22,982 nt of DNA, taken from positions 1 through 22,982 of the IMG/VR virus record IMGVR_UViG_3300033182_001210. The stretch is one strand, 5' to 3'. The notes below the pieces were generated by a model that saw only the letters and a list, made by a program, of their open reading frames with translations, was not told the origin of the DNA and made no database searches. The stretch is from a virus. This document shows, piece by piece, positions 1 to 6,336 of this stretch. The position numbers and the translations under genes are program-made. The stretch's first letter is position 1; each line of letters begins with the position of its first letter.

Positions 1-432
1 CTCGGCCACGTTCTCGAACACATGGACTGGAATGAGGTTCCCAGATTTCTCAACGACATGAGCCGCATCGGAAAACCCGGCGCCCCCATCCTCATCACCG
101 GACCCGACGTCCTCAAAACCATCAAACTGTGGCGGGAAGACAAAGAACCGTTCTGGATGGTCGAATCCGTCATGGAACACCAAGGGACGAACTGGCAGCC
201 CGAACGTGAAAACGAAGTTTGGGACGGAGCCGAACACAAATGGAACTGCCACCATCAGCGGGTCTGGAACCTCCTCCACCACGAGGGATTCGGCAACCTC
301 GTCGACTTATACGACGCCATCCCGAACGACCCCGGCCAAATGTCGTGGCACGACAAAGACACCGACATCGAGTGGCCCGTGGTGGGAAAACACCACTGGC
401 AGTTCGTGATTCGGACTGTCGCTAAGGGTTAG
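1..432 (+). CDS. SAM-dependent methyltransferase, C-terminal part (5' truncated)
   Basis: The reading frame is open from the first base and ends in TAG at 430-432, so the gene starts outside the window. The visible 143 residues begin LGHVLEHMDW, followed by a helix and then IGKPGAPILITGPD. This is the usual post-motif of class I (Rossmann-fold) methyltransferases: an HVLEH segment after the acidic strand, then a KPGG-like turn into a strand. Here the glycine pair is GKPGAP. The SAM-binding GxGxG loop would lie upstream and cannot be seen, so the substrate is unknown. The C-terminal part is rich in Trp and His (for example WNCHHQRVW and KHHWQF). The stop overlaps the stop of the convergent nrdJ gene in the four bases ttag. 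Possible roles include nucleic-acid or small-molecule methylation; the family call is moderately secure, the role is not. Confidence 0.6.
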   Translation, partial: LGHVLEHMDWNEVPRFLNDMSRIGKPGAPILITGPDVLKTIKLWREDKEPFWMVESVMEHQGTNWQPERENEVWDGAEHKWNCHHQRVWNLLHHEGFGNLVDLYDAIPNDPGQMSWHDKDTDIEWPVVGKHHWQFVIRTVAKG

Positions 433-2357
433 CGGATCGGGCAAGCCCCAGTCACGCACTCCGACGGATCCAACTCGGTGCCCGAAGCATCCAACACCAG
501 CGGAACCGAGAAGTCGACCTTCGCAAGCATCTTCTCGTACTCTTCCTTCGAGATTTCCTCGTAGGGGGCGAGCGGGAAGTTGTGATCCGAGTGGAGTAGG
601 AATGACACCGACTTCACGCCGTTCGTGTAGTTCTCCGACAGCCACTGCTTGATCTCCGGCAACTCTTCCTTGCGGTAGTAGACGGTCACCGACACGGCGT
701 TGTCCGCCCACTCGGTCTGCATCTTCTTAACCCACTCAAGTTGCTGTACGGCAGTCATGTCGGCGGCCAGCACGGCACCCTCAGGGGATTCGGCGGGGAA
801 CTCGACGACATAACGGGTGTGATCTTCCTGCCCGTCCAAACCGACATCCCACTTCACCGTGTACCCGCGGCGACGGCATGCCTCCACCAACGGATCAGCC
901 GCACCGAAGCGGACACGACGGATGTAGTGGCGGGCGTAAGCCGGATGGACCCCGGGGGTGTTGCCCGGCAGAAGCGCGAGCGTGCCTGACGGCTGCACGG
1001 TGGTGAGACGAACCGACTTCGGAAGGTTGTGCTTCTCCGAATACTCGTTGTCCACTTCCCGGAGGTACTCGTAGACCGGCGACAGCCACGAAATCTGGTC
1101 CTCTGACGACTGAAGAATGCCGGTCACACTCTGGCCCAGACGCGCATTCTTCTGGACGATCTTGGTGGTCTTCTCGTACGGGTACGAGAGGCGGGTGATC
1201 TGCTTCTGCGTCATGTACAGCAGACGGGAGATTTCCTTGAACTGCTTCAACGATTCGATGTTTGGCAGGAAGATCGTGGCGAGATTGCAGGACTCGCCGT
1301 CACCCAACGCGATCTCAGCACACGGGTTGTAGCCCTCGATCGTCGGGTCGGGGCGCTTCTCGCCGAGGCGGCCGTACTGGCGGGCCAGTTTGCGGTTGAC
1401 GAGACCGTACGGCTCGCCGGAACCGTCGTACCCCTTCCAGATCTCCGGCATGATCTCGTCCCACGAGTCGGCGTAGATCGAGTTGTTCGAGTTTGCGCGC
1501 CATGCCGGAACTTGACCGGTTGACCAGTTCTTCGCTCGCATGAACAGAACGTCGTCGGGATCACCGATCGCGATCTGAGCGGAACGACGGCTGGAGCCGG
1601 AAACGACGACGCGGCCGATGATGTTACAGATGTCCAGCACGTCAATCGAGCGCAACTTCTTGCCGGCACGGGCCTCCATCACCTTGCAAATGTCCTCAAT
1701 CCCGTCAATGAGAGCGCCCGGCCCGGACGCGGTGCCACCGAACGTCTTCAGGGGTGCGCCGAACTCGCGGATCAAAATCGTGGAGTAGGAGAAGGACTTA
1801 CCGGTGTAGAAGTATGACTTTAGGACGGAGTGGAGCAGGCGGCTCCAGCCGGTGCGGCTGTCAGGGACGATGATGTCGGCATCGTTGCTGCGCTCGTGGG
1901 TGATCGTGACACCGGACTTCACCTTTGGCAGTTCGTGGATCTTGGCGCGCTCCACCGAGAAGCCAACACCGCCGCCGAGCATCAGATGGTCGAACAGGAA
2001 CTCGAAGTCCTCGACCTTCTCGATGTTGACGAAGTAGCAGTTGTTGAGGGAGGCAGCGTTGAGTTTCTGGACGAGCGGAGTGCCCAACTGCCAGAGGGCG
2101 CGACCGGAGTAGGAGCAGCGCAGGTTGAACATGTGGTCGAACAGGGTTTCGGCTTCCTTCTGGGTGTACGGAACACCGATCTCGATGGCGCCGTTGATGA
2201 CTCGCTGAATGGTTTCGGGCCACATCTCGTTACGACCCATGAACTCAATCGGCCGACTGTACGTTCTCAGATACACGATCTCGCCGAGGCCGCCGAAGCC
2301 CCACGGAGCCTGTTTTGAAGCGTACTGTCCTACGAAGTCGTCGCTGATGTAAGCCAT
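429..2357 (-). CDS. nrdJ: Adenosylcobalamin-dependent (class II) ribonucleotide reductase
   Basis: This enzyme reduces ribonucleotides to deoxyribonucleotides with a B12-generated thiyl radical, feeding phage DNA synthesis in the cytoplasm. The 642-aa product matches the monomeric RTPR type. The active-site motif NPCAEI (N344, C346, E348) is present. The redox pair is Cys107 in LNNC and Cys357 in ESCNLA, and the C-terminal swinging-arm pair is Cys634/Cys639 in CVTGACPIR. A GGGVGFS loop lies near 128-134 and QPSGT near 455-459. At 642 aa it is shorter than the roughly 740-aa Lactobacillus-type enzyme. The ATG at 2357 was chosen because AGGGAAAG lies about 11 nt upstream and the family-like N-terminus starts there. 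An in-frame extension to 2636 overlaps another gene and is Arg-rich, so it is rejected. It follows the Zn-knuckle gene by 41 nt, probably in one transcript. Confidence 0.93.
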   Translation of the reverse strand: MAYISDDFVGQYASKQAPWGFGGLGEIVYLRTYSRPIEFMGRNEMWPETIQRVINGAIEIGVPYTQKEAETLFDHMFNLRCSYSGRALWQLGTPLVQKLNAASLNNCYFVNIEKVEDFEFLFDHLMLGGGVGFSVERAKIHELPKVKSGVTITHERSNDADIIVPDSRTGWSRLLHSVLKSYFYTGKSFSYSTILIREFGAPLKTFGGTASGPGALIDGIEDICKVMEARAGKKLRSIDVLDICNIIGRVVVSGSSRRSAQIAIGDPDDVLFMRAKNWSTGQVPAWRANSNNSIYADSWDEIMPEIWKGYDGSGEPYGLVNRKLARQYGRLGEKRPDPTIEGYNPCAEIALGDGESCNLATIFLPNIESLKQFKEISRLLYMTQKQITRLSYPYEKTTKIVQKNARLGQSVTGILQSSEDQISWLSPVYEYLREVDNEYSEKHNLPKSVRLTTVQPSGTLALLPGNTPGVHPAYARHYIRRVRFGAADPLVEACRRRGYTVKWDVGLDGQEDHTRYVVEFPAESPEGAVLAADMTAVQQLEWVKKMQTEWADNAVSVTVYYRKEELPEIKQWLSENYTNGVKSVSFLLHSDHNFPLAPYEEISKEEYEKMLAKVDFSVPLVLDASGTELDPSECVTGACPIR

Positions 2358-2398
2358 TTTCTGCTGCTTTCCCTGAGGTAATTGGCGTGTGAGGGGGA

Positions 2399-2719
2399 TC
2401 AGGCCGGGAAAATCCCGAGTTCTCGTGCTTTGACGAGTGGGATTTTTGACCCGGCTCGAGCTACAAGGACCTTCCGGTAAATTCCGGCGGTCACTTCTTG
2501 CTCTTCCCAAATGTCTTCGGGAACCAGAACGGTTTGCCCCTCCACCATGGAAGGCACGTCGCCGAGGCCCCAGATTCGTTTGGGTGCGTCGTTCACCCCA
2601 GTGCAGTCGCCGGTGGGATGACCGCAAACCGGGCATGGTCCGCGGTCGGCTCTTACGACCTGATAGCCCCCAACATACGATGAGTCACCGGAGTAGAACG
2701 GCATTTTCCGATGGTACAT
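2399..2719 (-). CDS. Small protein with a CPxCGHxxGxC zinc-knuckle motif
   Basis: This 106-aa protein has one clear motif, CPVCGHPTGDC, about 30 residues in, which looks like a metal-binding knuckle with three Cys and a His. The rest contains a predicted beta-rich segment (GQTVLVPEDIWEEQEVTAGIYRKVLVARAGSKIP). I do not recognise the family. It lies just upstream of nrdJ on the same strand and probably shares its transcript. The start is uncertain. A GTG at 2722 directly precedes the ATG at 2719, and a further ATG lies at 2704 with GGAAA next to it; no start has a convincing Shine-Dalgarno at good spacing. The frame competes with an N-terminal extension of nrdJ over 2399-2636, but the Cys motif and normal amino-acid composition favour this frame. 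A structural or regulatory link to NrdJ is possible but not shown. Confidence 0.7.
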   Translation of the reverse strand: MYHRKMPFYSGDSSYVGGYQVVRADRGPCPVCGHPTGDCTGVNDAPKRIWGLGDVPSMVEGQTVLVPEDIWEEQEVTAGIYRKVLVARAGSKIPLVKARELGIFPA

Positions 2720-2749
2720 CACGGCGATCGGCCCGAGTGCAGAAACGCG

Positions 2750-2777
2750 AAAAAGGCACCCTTTCGGGTGCCTTTTG
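2750..2777 (-). terminator. Rho-independent terminator with GAAA tetraloop
   Basis: A perfect 11-bp stem, AAAAGGCACCC with GGGTGCCTTTT, closes a 4-nt loop that reads GAAA on the minus strand, followed by five T. It sits 26 nt past the stop of the small basic gene (2803) and just before the Zn-knuckle/nrdJ pair. It would therefore end the upstream transcript or act as a partial terminator in front of nrdJ. On the plus strand it also ends in TTTT, so it may work both ways. Confidence 0.85.
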
Positions 2778-2802
2778 TCGCTGACTTTTTGTTGAAGCCG
2801 GA

Positions 2803-3045
2803 TTAGGAGGTGTAGCGCGGCTCCTTGCCGAGGTTCACCAGTTCCTGATTGACGAGGTGGTTGTACTCCTCCTCGTACTTGTGCTGGAGCACGAGGTGCG
2901 CGCGGCGGCGGGCCTCGTTGCGGAGACGGGTCTTCCGCTTCTGCTCCTCGCGGCGCTCTGCCTTCTGCTCGGGGGTGAGGACGCTCGGGCGACCACGCTT
3001 GATCGCACCGGGCGAGTTCATCAGCTTCTCGTATTCTGTTGCCAT
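2803..3045 (-). CDS. Small basic Arg/Lys-rich protein
   Basis: This 80-aa protein is dominated by charged residues. A RGRPS element (residues 18-22), which resembles an AT-hook core, precedes a long basic helix (about residues 25-50, rich in EQKAERREEQKRKTRLR) and a more acidic C-terminal helix. This suggests nucleic-acid binding, but no family is recognised. The start ATG at 3045 has a strong Shine-Dalgarno (AAGGAG) seven bases upstream. A promoter-like pair lies at 3099-3127, and a hairpin terminator follows the stop at 2750-2777, so the gene may be a single-gene transcript. It diverges from the rightward early-type operon across a 252-bp control region. Confidence 0.75.
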   Translation of the reverse strand: MATEYEKLMNSPGAIKRGRPSVLTPEQKAERREEQKRKTRLRNEARRRAHLVLQHKYEEEYNHLVNQELVNLGKEPRYTS

Positions 3046-3098
3046 TTCTGTTTCTCCTTGTTCTGGATTAGTTAGTTCCCGGAAGCGGGATGAGTGGA

Positions 3099-3127
3099 AA
3101 GTTATCGGGGCGATTCGGGAACAACAA
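3099..3127 (-). promoter_or_regulatory. Leftward sigma70-type promoter with upstream A-tract
   Basis: On the minus strand TTGTTG (3122-3127) is separated by 17 bp from TAACTT (3099-3104). A nine-A tract (3140-3148, T on plus) lies 12 bp upstream of the -35 box and could act as an UP element. The transcript would run into the small basic gene with a leader of about 45 nt. The -10 box and following bases (TAACTTTCC) match those of the whiB promoter at 5165. Confidence 0.5.
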
Positions 3128-3226
3128 CCTCGTTCCGGATTTTTTTTTGATTGACCGAAATCGCCTGTGTCCGCAGGGCGGGGGGGTCGGCCGAGAACGG
3201 GCCTTGGAAATTCTTCGACATCATCG

Positions 3227-3256
3227 TTGACGCCGGCCCGCGAGTGCGCTTACAAT
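3227..3256 (+). promoter_or_regulatory. Rightward sigma70-type promoter
   Basis: TTGACG (3227-3232) and TACAAT (3251-3256) are 18 bp apart, a near-consensus housekeeping promoter. The leader to the ATG at 3298 is about 35 nt. It would start the rightward early-type operon. Confidence 0.7.
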
Positions 3257-3265
3257 GCGTAAGCG
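3247..3265. promoter_or_regulatory. Operator-like inverted repeat over the -10 box
   Basis: CGCTTAC (3247-3253) and GTAAGCG (3259-3265) form a perfect 7-bp inverted repeat around AATGC. The repeat covers the -10 TACAAT of the rightward promoter, so a bound dimeric repressor would block RNA polymerase. The protein that binds is unknown; HTH proteins encoded nearby (4374-4643, 21986-22666) are candidates. Confidence 0.5.
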
Positions 3266-3297
3266 ATTCCCCGCACCCGGAAGAAAACAGGAGAACC

Positions 3298-3675
3298 ATG
3301 GATGACGACATCAACGAGAAGATGATGATGGAGGTCATGAGGCCACTCGATGAAGACTCCCTCGATCACCTGATGAAGATCGCGGCCGAGGTCGAGCACA
3401 TCGCGAAGACCGCGCACATCACCGCAGTAGAACGAGGGACGCTCGAGGTGGCCAGCCAGCAAATTTTGATTTTGTGCTCCAAGGCCCTCGCCGGATACAA
3501 CCTGTACTCCGAATACCGTTTCCGCGGAAAAGAACTCCTCGACGAGACGAAGTTCAACAAGCTGATCGCCGAAAGTAGAGACAAAACCATTTTCGAGGGC
3601 CTGTCGGATGACGCCATAAAAGATTTCGAAGCGCTTCTCGTCGATCCTGACATCATTTTTGGAGACGCCAAATGA
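3298..3675 (+). CDS. Acidic helical protein of unknown function
   Basis: This 125-aa protein starts at ATG 3298, which has AGGAGA four bases upstream; the open frame extends back to 3151 but that part holds the promoter. The sequence is acidic and almost entirely helix-compatible (MDDDINEKMMMEVM at the start, then a long helix around residues 20-60), with a single Cys (in LILCSKAL) and no catalytic motif I can name. It is the first gene after the strong promoter at 3227-3256, so it is likely made early. Its stop overlaps the next start as ATGA, implying translational coupling. Small acidic phage early proteins often act as inhibitors of host machinery, but nothing in the sequence proves that here. 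Confidence 0.75.
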   Translation: MDDDINEKMMMEVMRPLDEDSLDHLMKIAAEVEHIAKTAHITAVERGTLEVASQQILILCSKALAGYNLYSEYRFRGKELLDETKFNKLIAESRDKTIFEGLSDDAIKDFEALLVDPDIIFGDAK

Positions 3676-4301
3676 GCGGCATGGAGGAAAAAACGTTCGC
3701 GGTGAGTAATCCTTATCAGTGGGTTTTTTCTAGCGGCAAACTGTTGAGATACTCCGGCAATTCGGTGGACAACAAATACTCCACCGTTCTCCATCGAGCC
3801 TCCTGCATTGCCCTTCGGGACGTACCATGCCTCGGCGAAGCGTCACCTCCCGAGATCGCGGCTGGGTACTGGTGGGATCGACTGAGCGGCATGGACAGGG
3901 ATCGCAGCTGGGACGACGAACACGCTAAAGGAAAAATTCGCACACCTGACAGCAGCTCCGACGAAAACGCACAAGACGGCACCGCCTTCGAACTACTTTC
4001 GCATTATCACATAAACGATTCGTGGGTTTGCCGCTGGCTCGATTGGGAATTTTGCAAACTTTGTGTCCCCGAGGAACACAATCGCCAATCAGCTACACAG
4101 TTCGTATCGATGCTGAATAACGAAGAATTGGCCGAAGTGGTGGATGACCTCGCAGGCCGAATCATCGAAACCGAGATCGAAACATTAGTGCCGGCTGCTA
4201 TTTACGACCTACTGACAGAAGTCTCAAAACGGCTCGAGTCAGAAGACGACGAGCTCGTCGATCTCATCGAAACTGAAGAAAACAAGAAGAAGGAAGACTG
4301 A
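3672..4301 (+). CDS. Protein of unknown function, acidic C-terminus
   Basis: This 209-aa product is not recognised. The start ATG overlaps the preceding stop by four bases, so it is probably coupled to that gene; a second Met four codons in is an alternative start. The N-terminal part contains YQWVFSSGKLLRYSG and a Trp-rich segment (GYWWDRL, about residues 65-71), and a further aromatic/Cys stretch (SWVCRWLDWEFCKLCVP) lies near residues 116-132. The last 60 residues are strongly acidic and helical and end in a Lys/Glu tail. No membrane segment or catalytic motif is evident. It belongs to the early-type operon and is followed by a 23-codon ORF starting within its own stop (TGATG). Confidence 0.7.
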   Translation: MSGMEEKTFAVSNPYQWVFSSGKLLRYSGNSVDNKYSTVLHRASCIALRDVPCLGEASPPEIAAGYWWDRLSGMDRDRSWDDEHAKGKIRTPDSSSDENAQDGTAFELLSHYHINDSWVCRWLDWEFCKLCVPEEHNRQSATQFVSMLNNEELAEVVDDLAGRIIETEIETLVPAAIYDLLTEVSKRLESEDDELVDLIETEENKKKED

Positions 4302-4372
4302 TGAAAGCCAAAAGCATGACCGCTGGCGCGGTCGTGTATCTTTGCCCCGAGCACAGCTGGATGTACGAATGA
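4301..4372 (+). CDS. Possible 23-aa ORF bridging two coupled genes
   Basis: A 23-codon frame, MKAKSMTAGAVVYLCPEHSW followed by MYE, starts in the TGATG of the upstream gene and stops two bases before the next ATG. It fills the gap exactly, which favours real translation or at least ribosome transit between the genes. A 9-bp stem (CATGACCGC at 4315-4323 with GCGGTCGTG at 4328-4336, one T-G pair, loop TGGC) lies inside it, so it might also be a leader peptide or a regulatory hairpin. Too short for a family call. Confidence 0.4.
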   Translation: MKAKSMTAGAVVYLCPEHSWMYE

Positions 4373-4373
4373 A

Positions 4374-4643
4374 ATGACGGATCAAAACGTACAGTTATAC
4401 AAGGAGGTCGCGCTCTCGGCGCTCCGCGAGGGAGACCTCAACGATGCGCCGGAGCGCATTCTTTCCTCCGTACTGAAGGTATTTGTCCGCGACCCCGATT
4501 TATACAAATACAGCGAAATTGGCAGCATCGTCCGGGCGCTCGATGAGATCGGATTTTTCCGATTTCGGAACGCGGTTTACGATCTCGCCGACACTCTTGG
4601 TGTATCGCGCGTCACAATATACAAATATCTGAATCGCCGGTAG
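4374..4643 (+). CDS. HTH transcriptional regulator (HTH_22/YheO-like C-terminus)
   Basis: This 89-aa protein ends in a helix-turn-helix, FRFRNAVYDLADTLGVSRVT (residues 62-81) followed by IYKYLNRR. The layout (a GIF-like segment, AV..A..LGVS..T.Y.YL) is that of the C-terminal DNA-binding domain of the YheO/DauR group. The first 55 residues are helical and lack the sensing domain of that family, so it looks like a stand-alone DNA-binding module. It follows the 23-codon ORF by one base. No strong Shine-Dalgarno is visible, so coupling is likely. A dyad (TACCG-N7-CGGTA, 4653-4669) lies immediately downstream in the next promoter and could be its own target; this is inference. The HTH call is firm, the regulated genes are unknown. 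Confidence 0.75.
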   Translation: MTDQNVQLYKEVALSALREGDLNDAPERILSSVLKVFVRDPDLYKYSEIGSIVRALDEIGFFRFRNAVYDLADTLGVSRVTIYKYLNRR

Positions 4644-4644
4644 G

Positions 4645-4673
4645 TTGGAATTTACCGCTCCAGACGGTAGCAT
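4645..4673 (+). promoter_or_regulatory. Promoter-like pair with internal dyad
   Basis: TTGGAA (4645-4650) and TAGCAT (4668-4673) are 17 bp apart. Between and over them lies TACCG (4653-4657) with CGGTA (4665-4669), an inverted repeat that touches the -10 box. It would drive the gene starting at 4713. The dyad might instead form a small hairpin after the HTH gene, but no T-tract follows, so an operator is the better guess. Confidence 0.4.
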
Positions 4674-4712
4674 CCCTGTCACAGCGCAACAAACCAACGA
4701 CCGAAAGGACAC

Positions 4713-5144
4713 ATGATGCTGACCCCTGACGAAATCAACAACGAATACAAGAAAAAGTTCCACGAGGACCCCGACAACCAGCACTTCTGGGCTGAAGTCA
4801 TGAGAGCACGCTTCTGCCTTCTCGCCAGTGCCGGCGACGACCCGATGTCGACCCTAAAGAACTACAACGTCACCGCCGAGGTTATCAAACACCTCACCGG
4901 CGAACTTCCGGCTCCGCCCGAGCCGAAGCAGAAAATGGTCGACAAGTACCAGACCGTTATCGAATGGTGCATGGAAAACCATCTGCTGCAGACCGACGCG
5001 AACGTCGTTGCTGAGATCGGAAACATCTCATACGCGTCCGCGCTCAAGTTCATCAAGGACCGGCCCGACCTCTTCTACAAGATCAAGAAGGGCCTGTACG
5101 AAGTCCGGAACCCGAAAATCTTCCGCCAACAAGAATCCTCTTGA
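4713..5144 (+). CDS. Protein of unknown function with winged-helix-like C-terminus
   Basis: The product has 143 aa (142 if the second Met at 4716 is used). AAAGGA at 4704-4709 is three bases from the first ATG and six from the second, so the second may be the real start. The N-terminal half is helical. After a Pro-rich hinge (PAPPEPKQK, about residues 66-74) the C-terminal 60 residues read as a helix, a turn with NISYASALKFIKDRP as a possible recognition helix, and a two-strand wing (LFYKIKKGLYEVRNP). That pattern suggests a winged-helix DNA-binding domain, by eye only. The stop codon lies inside the -35 box of the whiB promoter. Confidence 0.7.
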   Translation: MMLTPDEINNEYKKKFHEDPDNQHFWAEVMRARFCLLASAGDDPMSTLKNYNVTAEVIKHLTGELPAPPEPKQKMVDKYQTVIEWCMENHLLQTDANVVAEIGNISYASALKFIKDRPDLFYKIKKGLYEVRNPKIFRQQESS

Positions 5145-5170
5145 CAGGCCCGTTCGACCTGCTGTAACTT
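5141..5170 (+). promoter_or_regulatory. Consensus sigma70-type promoter of the whiB-thyX-primase operon
   Basis: A perfect TTGACA (5141-5146) is separated by 18 bp from TAACTT (5165-5170). The -35 box overlaps the stop of the preceding gene. Transcription would start near 5177 and read through whiB, thyX, the 44-aa ORF and the primase-helicase gene, which are separated by at most 9 bp or overlap. Confidence 0.75.
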
Positions 5171-5209
5171 TCCGCGCGCACCCAGACGCGGAAGGAGACA
5201 GCCGGTCCG

Positions 5210-5509
5210 ATGGCCAGACCCAAATACCCTCGTGTAGTCGAGCTTGTCCGTGATTTCAGTTGGACAGAGCGCGCTAACTGTAAATCAACAGACACGGCAA
5301 ACTTCTATCCGGAAAAAGCCGACCCGTTACTGATGAAAAAACTATCCGCGGCACGAGAGGCGTGCGCGGAGTGTCCAGTTCGGCAAGAATGCCTCGACTA
5401 CGCGATAGAGTATGAGCCTCTCGGTTTTTGGGGCGGGATGACGGAAAAAGACCGCAAACTTCTTCGCCGCAAAAACGGTCGACCCGTCCGCGCGCGTGTC
5501 TTCAACTAA
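5210..5509 (+). CDS. whiB: WhiB-family iron-sulfur regulator
   Basis: This 99-aa protein has the four-cysteine signature that holds a 4Fe-4S cluster: Cys24, then Cys52-x2-Cys55-x5-Cys61. The family turn GFWGGMT follows at 72-78, then a basic tail (KLLRRKNGRPVRAR) that contacts DNA. WhiB-like proteins are confined to actinobacteria and their phages; they bind the primary sigma factor and change promoter choice, and phage copies can interfere with host WhiB functions such as septation. The AAGGAG sequence is 12 bases before the ATG, a longer spacing than usual. The gene heads the operon driven from 5141-5170, nine bases before thyX, so it is likely made at the onset of nucleotide and DNA synthesis. 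Whether it controls phage or host promoters cannot be told. Confidence 0.93.
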   Translation: MARPKYPRVVELVRDFSWTERANCKSTDTANFYPEKADPLLMKKLSAAREACAECPVRQECLDYAIEYEPLGFWGGMTEKDRKLLRRKNGRPVRARVFN

Positions 5510-5518
5510 GGTTCGACC

Positions 5519-6202
5519 ATGACGCTGAAATCTGTCCTTGATGACGGCTTTGTCCGTCTCGACAACCACATGGCCGACGACCTATCCGTCGTGAACGCCG
5601 CGAGAGTTTCTTTCGGCAAACAGCACACCACGATGGAAGAAGGGGACGAAAAACTTGTTCGATTTCTCATGCGGGAGCGCCATGGGACGCCGTTCGAGCA
5701 CAATTCGCTTCGGTTCCACGTCCGCGCCCCCATCTTCGTGGCCCGCGAATGGTTCCGACATCGATCCGGATGGTCATACAACGAGTTTTCCGCCCGGTAC
5801 ACGGAAGTTGAACCCACCTACTATGTGCCGAATCCCGAAGACGTCAGATCGCAGGTCGGGAAGCCCGGCGCCTACACCTTCGAACCACTCGAGTCATTTG
5901 CGGCAGAGCGTGTAGTCGACACCATCTGGGAACAGAATGGGCACGCGTACCGGACCTACAAGTATCTGCTGGAGACCGGATGCGCCAAAGAGCTGGCCCG
6001 GACTGTTCTGCCTGTCGGGATGTACACCGAGTTCTACGCGACGTGTAACGCCCGGTCGCTCATGCACTTCATTTCTCTGCGCGCCCACGAAACCGCCCAG
6101 TACGAGATTCGCGAATACGCATTCGCGTTGGATGAAATTCTTCAAGAACTGATGCCGGTGACCCACGAGGCTTTCCGCATGAACGAAAGGACAGCCCCCT
6201 GA
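5519..6202 (+). CDS. thyX: Flavin-dependent thymidylate synthase
   Basis: ThyX makes dTMP from dUMP using FAD, NADPH and methylene-tetrahydrofolate. The 227-aa product carries the diagnostic motif RHRSGWSYNEFSARYTE (residues 80-96), which binds FAD and dUMP, and a C-terminal SLRAHETAQYEIR segment that supplies further substrate contacts. Length is normal for the family (about 220-250 aa). The start ATG follows AAGG at an eight-base distance, and MTLKSVLDDGFVRL fits the usual N-terminus. It lies between whiB and the primase-helicase, and its TGA overlaps the ATG of the following 44-aa ORF (TGATG). Together with nrdJ it would supply dTTP for phage replication. Confidence 0.97.
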   Translation: MTLKSVLDDGFVRLDNHMADDLSVVNAARVSFGKQHTTMEEGDEKLVRFLMRERHGTPFEHNSLRFHVRAPIFVAREWFRHRSGWSYNEFSARYTEVEPTYYVPNPEDVRSQVGKPGAYTFEPLESFAAERVVDTIWEQNGHAYRTYKYLLETGCAKELARTVLPVGMYTEFYATCNARSLMHFISLRAHETAQYEIREYAFALDEILQELMPVTHEAFRMNERTAP

Positions 6203-6336
6203 TGGGAATTCGCAACAAGGATTACGAAACCACAGCTTTGACGCGAGTCGAGTGGATGCGCGCTCGCGGCTACAGCGAGCAGCAGATCGACGAATACCTG
6301 AAGCGTAAAGAAAAAAAGCAGAAGGCTAACGGGTGA
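6202..6336 (+). CDS. 44-aa basic ORF between thyX and primase
   Basis: A 44-codon frame (MGIRNKDYETTALTRVEWMR, then ARGYSEQQIDEYLKRKEKKQ and KANG) begins in the thyX stop (TGATG) and ends overlapping the GTG start of the primase gene. This exact tiling supports real translation. The protein is short, helical and has a Lys-rich tail. The segment RARGYSEQQIDEYLKR resembles a small helix-hairpin, but no family is recognised. It might be a small partner of either neighbour, or serve mainly to couple their translation. Confidence 0.65.
   Translation: MGIRNKDYETTALTRVEWMRARGYSEQQIDEYLKRKEKKQKANG

Noticed and set aside
307-711. Leftward 134-aa frame across the methyltransferase/nrdJ junction
   Set aside because: It overlaps both genes in another frame, including the conserved C-terminal cysteine tail of nrdJ, and has no motif.
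2358-2636. N-terminal extension of nrdJ by 93 residues
   Set aside because: The extension is Arg/Ser-rich without family similarity, overlaps a better gene in another frame (2399-2719), and the ATG at 2357 has a ribosome-site-like AGGGAAAG.
3117-3148. Rightward terminator made of GGAAC/GTTCC and nine T
   Set aside because: The stem has only five pairs and no rightward gene lies upstream. The tract is better explained as an A-rich upstream element of the leftward promoter.
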